DNA from: Bacteroidota bacterium
GTDB lineage: Bacteria > Bacteroidota > Bacteroidia > Bacteroidales > FEN-979
DNA length: 64,000 nt
Assembly: GCA_026391775.1 (NCBI GenBank)
Contig: JAPLDK010000033.1
Span: forward strand, 1 to 64,000
Direction of reading: 5' to 3'
The position numbers and the translations under genes are program-made. This document shows positions 52,506 through 60,353 of the stretch, in pieces; within the stretch, counting starts at the first letter, position 1, and the number at the start of each line of letters is the position of its first letter. The notes under the pieces were generated by a model. It saw only the letters and a program-made list of their open reading frames with translations. It was not told the DNA's origin and did no database searches.

Positions 52506-53013
52506 ATGAAGAAAAAAAACATAATTCTTATAGCATTGTTCCTTTCTTGTTACTGTTTGGGAGCACAAGCCCAATGGCTTCAGGATACCAGGCTAACCAA
52601 TGATAATTCAGGTTCCTGGACTTACGGCAATACCCCGTCTGATAACAATGTGTGGTGTGTTGCTGCGACCGGTAGCGATGTGCATGTGGTTTGGTACGAT
52701 TACCGGAATGATTTGGGCATGGGAGAGATATACTATAAAAAATCGGCAGATGGAGGTGTGAATTGGGGATCAGATATCAGACTTACCAACAACCATCGGC
52801 TATGTAATACCCCAGACAAGTTCAGTAAAAATAAGTGTTTATAATTTCCTCGGTGAGGAGATACGGGTATTGGTCAATGAAGAAAAAGCTCAGGGAACTT
52901 ATGAATTGGTTTTCTATGCAAAAGGAATGGCGAACGAAACTTATTACTTTACAATCAGGACTGGAAATTTCGTCCAAAGTAAAAAGATGATAATATTAAG
53001 ATGGACCGTATGA
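52506..53013 (+). pseudogene. Internally deleted BNR-type exported protein with T9SS tail
   Basis: The frame from ATG 52506 encodes a signal peptide (NIILIALFLSCYCLGAQAQ) and the first sialidase/BNR-like repeat (VHVVWYDYRNDLGMGEIYY, GVNWGSDIRLTNN). Near 52795 the sense moves to another frame, which reads TIGYVIPQTSSVKISVYNF, LGEEIRVLVNEEKAQGTYEL and YYFTIRTGNFVQSKKMIIL. This is the end of a T9SS type A sorting domain of the NPFNP...TTI-Y-IPQ class. The middle of the protein is gone. The first frame stops at about 52844, so no functional product is expected. Confidence 0.8.
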
Positions 53014-54068
53014 AAAACCTGGTTATTGACCATATTATAATACGACAACAAACAATCTGCTTCATAATCCTTTTGCTTCTTATCAGTAGTCTGACGAACC
53101 AGGGGCAAACAATCGTGAAGAAAGACTTCCTTGTTGCGTTCAATGATACTATCAAAGGTGGCTATGGTTATAAAGATCATAACGGGACAGTGGTTATCCC
53201 GATAGGAAAATACCCTATGGTTTTCTCCGACACCTTCAGGACTTATGCAATTGTGGCCAGCCCTGAAAAAGGTTTTGTTACCATTAACCGCCAGGAACAA
53301 GTTTTATATGAAGTATTTCCTTATGACAATGGCCCTGATTATATATCTGACGGGCTTTTCAGGATAATAGCAAACAAGAAAATCGGGTTTGCCGATTCAG
53401 CAACGGGTAAGGTTATGATTATTCCTCAATTCGATTGCGCCCGGCCTTTTGAAAACGGCCTGGCTGAAGTCAGCACAAACTGTAAGTCCCAGGTATACGG
53501 AGATAATGCTACATGGATAAGCGACAACTGGTACTATATCGACAAAACAGGAAGGAAAATTGACAAGCCCGATACGAATATGAAGCAAAAAGAATCTGTT
53601 GCCGCCCCGGACTCCGTAAAGCCGGTATACCTGGACCATAATGATACAATATATATAACAATTTATAAACGTGTGGCAGTGGACCTCAGACAAAAAGTCG
53701 ACACGGGATCAATTGAGAATAAACTCTTTGCGGCTAAAATGAGTGCATTGACTCCCGAACAGCAAAATCAATTGGAGCCAATATTCGTAAAATCAATAAC
53801 CGAGTATGCAGCTAAGACTCATTTCGAGGCATGGACACTTATGATGAATTTTAACAACTTGGCGAGAAAAGATGTAAAAGACATTGCAGATAAGTATGAA
53901 ATCCGTGTTCAAAACCTGGGTGACGAATGCTACGCTGCGGAATTTTGGGAAGCCCTTGAGCAGGGGGGCTACAATAAAGTAATGGCTTTGCTTTACGTCA
54001 GGGAAAAGGACGGCTCGTTTACGTTTCACGACCCATACCAGGCGGTGATTGATTTTTTAAACCAGTAA
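53001..54068 (+). CDS. Exported WG-repeat-like protein with shared C-terminal module
   Basis: This is a 355-residue protein, start ATG 53001 or 53010. A signal segment (TICFIILLLLISSLTNQGQ) is followed by WG-repeat-like units (GYGYKDHNGTVVIPIGKY and IGFADSATGKVMIIPQFD, then FENGLAEV). From about residue 207 it carries the C-terminal module shared with the protein at 48638-50227 (YLDHNDTIYITIYKRVAVDL, YEIRVQNLG, AEFWEALEQ, MALLYVREKDGS, FHDPYQAVIDFL). Its 5' end overlaps the tail of the decayed BNR gene by 13 bp. Function unknown. Confidence 0.65.
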   Translation: MDRMKNLVIDHIIIRQQTICFIILLLLISSLTNQGQTIVKKDFLVAFNDTIKGGYGYKDHNGTVVIPIGKYPMVFSDTFRTYAIVASPEKGFVTINRQEQVLYEVFPYDNGPDYISDGLFRIIANKKIGFADSATGKVMIIPQFDCARPFENGLAEVSTNCKSQVYGDNATWISDNWYYIDKTGRKIDKPDTNMKQKESVAAPDSVKPVYLDHNDTIYITIYKRVAVDLRQKVDTGSIENKLFAAKMSALTPEQQNQLEPIFVKSITEYAAKTHFEAWTLMMNFNNLARKDVKDIADKYEIRVQNLGDECYAAEFWEALEQGGYNKVMALLYVREKDGSFTFHDPYQAVIDFLNQ

Positions 54069-54237
54069 CCCTGCCATAGGCATTCCAGATCATTGTCAAG
54101 GGAGCCCCTACCCTGTTTTAAGGGTTTATTCTATTTCTCAGCACGCCGTTGATCAAAGAATTCATACCGTTAAAAAAACAACATATACCGATTACAGGTC
54201 CTCTATTGCAACAACATCGTTTTACAAATATGTTTGT

Positions 54238-54525
54238 GTGTTTCTCCAAAAAAGCAAATTGAAAAAATTAGAAAGGTTTAAGAGTTTTTTTACAAAAAAG
54301 CATTCTGAACCATTGCCTCTTTTAATTATAAAGAAGAATGCCGATGATGCCAATGTGAAAGAATACAATTCCATTGAGGAAGCTATCGAAGACCTGGAAA
54401 TGGATCCTAATGTTTCGGCTGATAAAATAGAAAAACTACGATCTGCTTTTAAAAGTCTGAAGAACAAAAGTGCAATCCGGATCAGGAATGGAGAACTTAT
54501 AAATAGTGAGAAATCAAAGAAATAA
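54238..54525 (+). CDS. Small charged protein of unknown function
   Basis: This is an open frame of up to 95 codons, rich in Lys and Glu, with a helix-forming stretch (EYNSIEEAIEDLEMDPN, SADKIEKLRSAFKSLKN). The only starts are GTG 54238 or the TTG near 54258, so the start is uncertain. There is no signal peptide. It may be a real small cytoplasmic protein; the family is not recognised. Confidence 0.4.
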   Translation: MFLQKSKLKKLERFKSFFTKKHSEPLPLLIIKKNADDANVKEYNSIEEAIEDLEMDPNVSADKIEKLRSAFKSLKNKSAIRIRNGELINSEKSKK

Positions 54526-54578
54526 AGAGTCACTGCGAATTAACTGCCAAACATTATAAACTTTTATTTGAAACAAGT

Positions 54579-54858
54579 ATGAAAAGTATAATTACAATAT
54601 TCGGAGTGTTATTGATGGCTTCAGGAGTTTTTGCCCAGGCGCCGGAGAAACTGAGTTACCAGTCGGTGATCAGGAACTGATAAATTCGAAACCCTGAGTT
54701 ATCGTCTTTATGATTTTACGGGAGGCAATTACTAAACCAAAAAGTCAGCAGTACAGAAACAAGCATACCAATGGGTAGCCTTTCTTCTGCCATTTATTAT
54801 TTGAAAGTAATCGATAATTCAACAGAATTAAAAACTTTCAAAATCATTAAAAATTAAA
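54579..54858 (+). pseudogene. Internally deleted exported protein with T9SS tail
   Basis: ATG 54579 opens a signal peptide (MKSIITIFGVLLMASGVFA) followed by QAPEKLSYQSVIRN and a TGA at 54680. This beginning is typical of large Bacteroidota exported proteins (AQAPEKMSYQAVIRN). Directly afterwards come the blocks LSYRLYDFTG and, one base out of frame, QKVSSTETSIPMGSLSSAIY and YLKVIDNSTELKTFK. These form the end of a T9SS type A sorting domain. A one-base insertion near 54722 and an extra A near 54840 break the tail. The middle of the protein is missing. Confidence 0.8.
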
Positions 54859-54861
54859 ACC

Positions 54862-57800
54862 ATGAAAAAAATACTTATCCTCATTGCAGTTTTGTTTACA
54901 GCCTGTTTTACCCAGGCACAGGTGAATGGATTTACACTTACCGATCCTTCTTATCCTGCAACACACAATTTAGGTACTTCCTTCCCATTAAATATATCGT
55001 TTAATTGGACAACTGCTACCAAAAGTGATACTGTAAAAATTCAGTACAATGCTGCTTTAGTAAGTTATGATCCTAGTTGTTCAACGGCTTTACCCGCTTG
55101 CATGATCATAACGAACAGTGGCCCCCAGCTTACTATCACCATGAGCAATTTATCGGCCTGCACAAACACAGGCGCCATAAGTTTTAATGTGTGTTTTAGA
55201 TTCAACTGCCCCGATTCTTGTACAGGTGTAACAAAACCGGCAATTTTTACAGGCGTAAATACAGATAATTTAGGTACAACTCAAAATGCTAACTGCACCG
55301 CAAATGGTATTTTAAATAACCTTTTTTCACTTACCCATAGTTTTTATTCGTTCAACATAATGACTGCGGAAGTGACTTTTAGGGTATGGTTTAATAATCC
55401 GGATTGTTTTTATATTAAAAATCCAAGTTTTGACATTGCACTTTCCCCTTCATTAGGTCTGATAACATCGGTTTATGGTGCCAATTATACTTATACACTT
55501 TCAGGAAATGTAATTACACCTAATATAACTGCCTTTAACCAAAATTCGAATGATTATTTCTTTTATGTGGTAAAGCTTGACTCGTGTAATACAGGGCGTG
55601 GGCAAACGCTTACAAGCAATGTAACTTTTAAAGGAACAAACTGCAGTGTAGCAAACAGTATTATAAAAGGGCCTGTGCCTGCAGCCTATACAATACCAGC
55701 GGTGGCTGTTGCCAATTCAGGTATTTCTGTTTCAAATATGACTGCGACATCATCATCTTTTTCTTATACTATTAACAATACAGGCAATACACCGGTAAAT
55801 TTAATAGCTACCAATTTTTTACCACTGGTGCATTTAAAAAGCTTATCTGATCCAACTCCATCCAATACAGTATTACAAAACACGACCCAAGCCGGACTTG
55901 GTGGCAGTATTACATATTATGATTGTACTCTTTCACCCACAGGCCCTTTTCCTTTAACAGGCAACGGAGCTACCAATGGAAGTGCTCCGGCAACCAATAC
56001 AACAAAGTTTAATCATACTGTAAATAATTTATTACCCGGACAATCGGTTAGTCTGTCTCTATATTACGACTTAACTTCATCATGCAATGGAGCCGCAGGA
56101 AATCCGCCTTATAAAGACAGTTTGGCCATTTCCTTTGATTGTGACGCCGGCCCGGTGGGTGGCTGTGTACCTTGTGACGGGGGTGGAAATGCAAGCGGGG
56201 TTGTTATTTACAATCCGCAACCGGATATAGGTTGTACACAAAATCAATATATTCCGGGTTGCAAAAACGTTGGAGATACCATCGGTTTATGTTATGAATT
56301 TAAAAACTCCGGTGACGCTGCTTTAATTGGTGGGATATTCAACGTGCAATTACCGGTATGGTTACAGGCCGATATTTCCAGCATAGTTTATACCGGCTTT
56401 TCTCCTGATCCTACCATTATACCTTCAACAAATCTCAAATTTAATTTACCAAATATACCTTCCGGCATCAGTACTTATAAAATTTGTTTTAAAGCTGTTG
56501 TTCAAAGTGGTGCAGTTGGCGGATCAAATGGTTATTGGTCTATTGTTTCCGGAGGTAATTTAATTAATCAGCAATTAGTTTGTTATACCTCTCTTAATAT
56601 TTGTGCATTTGCAGCAATAGGTATAGATAAAAAAGTAAAAGGGAGTTTGAACGGAAGCTATGCGAATAGCGGCACTGGTAAACCCAATACACCTGTGGAT
56701 TATGAAATTACAATACGTAATACGGGTACCATTGCTGTTGACAGTTTGGTTGTAATTGACAGAATTCCGGCAACAGGGAACCTGACTATTTTAGGCAGCC
56801 CGGGCTCAATAGCTGTAAGCGACCAGTTTAATATGCAGATGCTTACTGCACCCATAAACAGTAATTATACTGCTTCATATACCGCTACTCAAAATATATG
56901 TACAACTTGGCCAGGTACCGGCACTCCCTGCAATGCCGGCGTATGGGGTGCATCAGTTGCAGATGGAGGAGTTAAATTTGATTTTAATCCAACTTACACT
57001 TTAGCACCCGGGGGCACTTATACGTTTACATTCAGAACACAAATACCGGCCGGAACTGCCGATGGATTGATTGATTGTAACACAGCCGGGTTTATTGCAA
57101 AATCAACCACAGGCGGATATACAATTAACCCGGTAGAAACAAATCCGGTTTGTATCCAGGTGGTTAATGATACTTGTAACCATTTATGTAATTCTGATTT
57201 CGAGGATAAGCAACTCGTGGCCCCCGGCAGCCAGGGCATTTTTAACGAAGACTCCGTCTCATGCTGGAAAACCACAGCTACTGACCATATGATTGAAGTC
57301 TGGGGTAACGGTTTCAATGGCGTACCTTCTTATTCGGGTAATCAGTTCATTGAATTAAATGCCAATATGGTGGGAACACTTTATCAAACATTTACAGCCA
57401 CCCCCGGAACTACTGTTACTATTTCTTTTGCTCACCGGGGGCGTGTAGGGTATACAAACCAGATGAGTGTAGCAATAGAACCAGCTCCTATTGGCAGTGG
57501 GGCAGCTATCGTTTTAGAAACAGACACTGCCAGTATTTCCGCCTGGACAATGCACACTGTAACCTATACATTTCCCGGTTCCGGTTCTTCCTATGTGCTG
57601 AGTTTTATTTCTCTCCCTGTGGGGGGTACTTCAGCAGGCGGGAATTTCCTGGATGCGATTTCTGTTGATTGTCATACAGATATCTGCAGCAAAACAGATG
57701 CAAGAATAACCAGACTGCCCCAGGGTGAATGTTGTTTTCAGGTTGATATCTCCAACACATACCGGCCGGATTATTTTACCGGAATTTCTATTACTTCCGA

Positions 57801-59418
57801 TAATTTGACCCTGGCTAACGTTTCATCCGATAATCCCTGGAGTACTATCACTTATCAATCTCCTACCCAGGTGGTTTTTACGAAAAATCCTCCTTATAAC
57901 GGCATTCCTTTGGATACAGCTGGATTTCAGACTCTGGGTGTTATTTGTTTTGCGGGTAGCGGCGTTAACCACATTAATGTTGATTTCATTGGCAATCCTC
58001 CCAAGTATGACACGGTTTGCAGGAAAACACTGACTCTTGAAGGTTGCAGTATTCCGGTCGACACCAACTGTGTTGCCGTTCTTGATCTGAAAGCCGAATG
58101 TGATACAGGCGCTGTTAAAATGAAGTTCAGAATAAGAAACAATTCCAGTTTTACAGTCCGGGGATTAACGCTGTATTCTCAAACCCCCGATGTAAGCCCT
58201 TCTCCCAAATTTATAGGGATCCCGGATCTGTTACCAGGTCAAACCTCTGCCTATATTGAAACCGCACTGATGGTTTCCAATAATGCAACCAATGCATGCT
58301 TTTTCTTTGCAGCATGCGATCAGTATACAAAACCGGGGCCCACAGGTCCATTTCCAAGCTGGTGTTGCATGGACAGTATACGCTATTGTGTCGATATTCC
58401 ACACTGCGATCCATGTGATGGTATAACGTTTACAGCAACAAAGAATGATCCCGTCAAATGTTGTTATAATCTTACACTTAAAAGTAATTACTACAACGCC
58501 AACATAGAATACCTTGAGTTTACCGGACTTGGAGGCACCCAGTTTGCGATCTTCACCGGATGGAATATAATCCCTCCAGTGAGCAGCAGCCATATTAAGA
58601 TCAAAGCGCCGGGAGGAGGTATCCCACCGGGGACATACCCTGATTTTGCTTCCTTCTGCCTTACCGGCACTTCAACTTCACCTCATATGATATTGATCAA
58701 CAGTATCGATGCAAAGGGAGTTCACTTATGCACCGATACGCTGAAGTTTGATTCCTGTCAAATGGTTACCCCGACCTGCGCCAATATTATCAATGATTCG
58801 CTTTACTGTTCAGGGGGGAAGATCAAATATACATTTTACGTGAAAAACAATGCACCTTTTACGCTGTACCAGATTGACTACAGGACAACCGATATAAGTG
58901 TGGTCCTGGATTCAAATTACACTCAGCCTCACCCTCCGATTGCCCCTGGAGTCACCGGAGGGCCCTTTACGGTTACCATTGTTTCGGCAGGTAAAACCCT
59001 TGACAGATTTTGCATGTATCTCACAGGCCATAATGGAATTTACGATTCCATAACAGGTCAGGCCGCAACTGAGTGCTGCACCGACTCTCTGGGGGGAATC
59101 TGCCTGCCTATGATCAAATGCGGAGGTACTGATTCTACCTGCTGCGCTTTTGAGAATATGACGATTCCCAACGGGATTACTCCTAACGAAGATGGAAAAA
59201 ATGATGCATTTATAATTCTGAATTCAACATGTTGCAGTTATATCTCCATAAAAGTATTTAACCGATGGGGCAATATGGAATATCAAAACGATGATTACAA
59301 AAACGACTGGAAGGGAGTAAATAATGGCGGCCAGAAGTTAGTGCAGGGAACCTATTTCGTTCTGCTTGAGCTTCCGAACGGTAATAAAAAAGGTATCTAT
59401 GTTGATATCCGATATTAA
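54862..59418 (+). CDS. Giant Cys-rich surface protein with T9SS type B (CHU_C) sorting domain
   Basis: This is a 1518-residue protein with a signal peptide (ILILIAVLFTACFTQAQ). DUF11-like beta domains with many cysteines fill residues about 20-760 (PDIGCTQNQYIPGC; GKPNTPVDYEITIRNTGTIA). A jelly-roll, DUF642-like domain covers about 771-942 (NSDFEDKQ, SGNQFIELNANM, FLDAISVDC). Two long tandem units follow (listed separately). The C-terminal 80 residues are a type B sorting domain (IPNGITPNEDGKNDAF, IKVFNRWGNMEY, NDWKG, LVQGTYFVLLEL). A PorP/SprF protein and an OmpA-type protein follow immediately, the usual partners of type B cargo. Probable adhesin or surface layer protein. Confidence 0.87.
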   Translation: MKKILILIAVLFTACFTQAQVNGFTLTDPSYPATHNLGTSFPLNISFNWTTATKSDTVKIQYNAALVSYDPSCSTALPACMIITNSGPQLTITMSNLSACTNTGAISFNVCFRFNCPDSCTGVTKPAIFTGVNTDNLGTTQNANCTANGILNNLFSLTHSFYSFNIMTAEVTFRVWFNNPDCFYIKNPSFDIALSPSLGLITSVYGANYTYTLSGNVITPNITAFNQNSNDYFFYVVKLDSCNTGRGQTLTSNVTFKGTNCSVANSIIKGPVPAAYTIPAVAVANSGISVSNMTATSSSFSYTINNTGNTPVNLIATNFLPLVHLKSLSDPTPSNTVLQNTTQAGLGGSITYYDCTLSPTGPFPLTGNGATNGSAPATNTTKFNHTVNNLLPGQSVSLSLYYDLTSSCNGAAGNPPYKDSLAISFDCDAGPVGGCVPCDGGGNASGVVIYNPQPDIGCTQNQYIPGCKNVGDTIGLCYEFKNSGDAALIGGIFNVQLPVWLQADISSIVYTGFSPDPTIIPSTNLKFNLPNIPSGISTYKICFKAVVQSGAVGGSNGYWSIVSGGNLINQQLVCYTSLNICAFAAIGIDKKVKGSLNGSYANSGTGKPNTPVDYEITIRNTGTIAVDSLVVIDRIPATGNLTILGSPGSIAVSDQFNMQMLTAPINSNYTASYTATQNICTTWPGTGTPCNAGVWGASVADGGVKFDFNPTYTLAPGGTYTFTFRTQIPAGTADGLIDCNTAGFIAKSTTGGYTINPVETNPVCIQVVNDTCNHLCNSDFEDKQLVAPGSQGIFNEDSVSCWKTTATDHMIEVWGNGFNGVPSYSGNQFIELNANMVGTLYQTFTATPGTTVTISFAHRGRVGYTNQMSVAIEPAPIGSGAAIVLETDTASISAWTMHTVTYTFPGSGSSYVLSFISLPVGGTSAGGNFLDAISVDCHTDICSKTDARITRLPQGECCFQVDISNTYRPDYFTGISITSDNLTLANVSSDNPWSTITYQSPTQVVFTKNPPYNGIPLDTAGFQTLGVICFAGSGVNHINVDFIGNPPKYDTVCRKTLTLEGCSIPVDTNCVAVLDLKAECDTGAVKMKFRIRNNSSFTVRGLTLYSQTPDVSPSPKFIGIPDLLPGQTSAYIETALMVSNNATNACFFFAACDQYTKPGPTGPFPSWCCMDSIRYCVDIPHCDPCDGITFTATKNDPVKCCYNLTLKSNYYNANIEYLEFTGLGGTQFAIFTGWNIIPPVSSSHIKIKAPGGGIPPGTYPDFASFCLTGTSTSPHMILINSIDAKGVHLCTDTLKFDSCQMVTPTCANIINDSLYCSGGKIKYTFYVKNNAPFTLYQIDYRTTDISVVLDSNYTQPHPPIAPGVTGGPFTVTIVSAGKTLDRFCMYLTGHNGIYDSITGQAATECCTDSLGGICLPMIKCGGTDSTCCAFENMTIPNGITPNEDGKNDAFIILNSTCCSYISIKVFNRWGNMEYQNDDYKNDWKGVNNGGQKLVQGTYFVLLELPNGNKKGIYVDIRY
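57691..59140 (+). repeat. Two tandem units of about 240 codons in the type B surface protein
   Basis: Unit 1 runs from CSKTDARITRLPQGECCFQV to DSIRYCVDIPHCDPC. Unit 2 runs from NDPVKCCYNLTLKSNYYNAN to DSLGGICLPMIKC. Both have a CC-x-(L/V) strand at the start, then a (C)-(R/T)(K/D)TL(T/K)-(E/D)(G/S)C block, an NC/TC linker, an RIRNNSSFTVRGL / YVKNNAPFTLYQI strand, a PG(Q/V)T turn and a CC-DS ending. Boundaries are approximate. Confidence 0.6.
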
Positions 59419-59436
59419 ATAATTAAATTCTGAAAA

Positions 59437-60342
59437 ATGAAAAAGTTTATCATACTGGCAATAATGTGTTCTTCACTGTTTGCGAAAGCCCAGCAGGAAC
59501 CTCAGTATACACTGAACCAGTTTAACAGTAACCTGGAGATTAACCCGGCATATGCAGGTGCAAATGACGATGCAAGTCTCAGTCTCAGGTACCGCAAACA
59601 ATGGGTAGGTTTTACCGGCTCCCCATCTACCCTCTGTTTTAATGGCGAAAGTAAAATCATTAAACAGCGGCTTGCATTAGGTCTTACCATTGTTGGTGAC
59701 TGGATTGGAATAACACAAAGTACGTATGCCGATCTTAGCGTAGCATCACACCTGCGCCTGGGCGCAAAGGGGACCCTCTCCGTCGGGATTAAGCTTGGCG
59801 TGCAGTTCCTGAAGTCTGATTTTTCGAAGTTGTCGAATGTCGACCTCACCGACCCTCTCTATAATACCAATGCAAGTGTATTCATACCCTATGCAGGGTT
59901 CGGGGCGCTTTTCTATACACGGAAATTATATATCGGGTTTGCTGTTCCACAGGTAGTGTCGTTTGAAAATGTAGCTCCCCAATCCAAGATCATCAAACCT
60001 CACTTTTTTCTGTATGGGGGTTACAGGGTTATTCTTAACAGCGATTTTGAACTCCGGCCTGCCCTTTTGTGCAAATATGTGACTGCGGCGCCTTTTGAAG
60101 CCGATATTGCCATTGATGCATGGTTCAAAGGTATGGTTGGTGTGGGGGTTTCGTACCGCACTTCTGATGCAGTAAATTTTATGATCAAAGGAAGACTCGG
60201 AAATTTTTATCTCGGTTATTCTTACGATATGACAGTCTCCGGCCTGAGACCATACAATTCAGGTACACATGAGATCTATCTTGGATTTGAATTCGGTAAA
60301 AAAGGCAATCCCGACAGGAAACAGAATAACCGGTATTTTTAA
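59437..60342 (+). CDS. PorP/SprF-family type IX secretion outer-membrane protein
   Basis: This is a 301-residue protein with a signal peptide (FIILAIMCSSLFAKAQ) followed by the family start QEPQYTLNQFNSNLEINPAYAG. The next blocks are LSLRYRKQWVGFTGSP and GKTL-like LSVGIKLGVQF, then IPYAGFGALFYTRKLYIGFAVP, all typical of PorP/SprF beta-barrels. These proteins are required for secretion or surface attachment of type B T9SS cargo such as SprB. It is encoded 18 bp after the type B surface protein, which is its likely client. Confidence 0.92.
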   Translation: MKKFIILAIMCSSLFAKAQQEPQYTLNQFNSNLEINPAYAGANDDASLSLRYRKQWVGFTGSPSTLCFNGESKIIKQRLALGLTIVGDWIGITQSTYADLSVASHLRLGAKGTLSVGIKLGVQFLKSDFSKLSNVDLTDPLYNTNASVFIPYAGFGALFYTRKLYIGFAVPQVVSFENVAPQSKIIKPHFFLYGGYRVILNSDFELRPALLCKYVTAAPFEADIAIDAWFKGMVGVGVSYRTSDAVNFMIKGRLGNFYLGYSYDMTVSGLRPYNSGTHEIYLGFEFGKKGNPDRKQNNRYF

Positions 60343-60353
60343 TAATCACAGTG

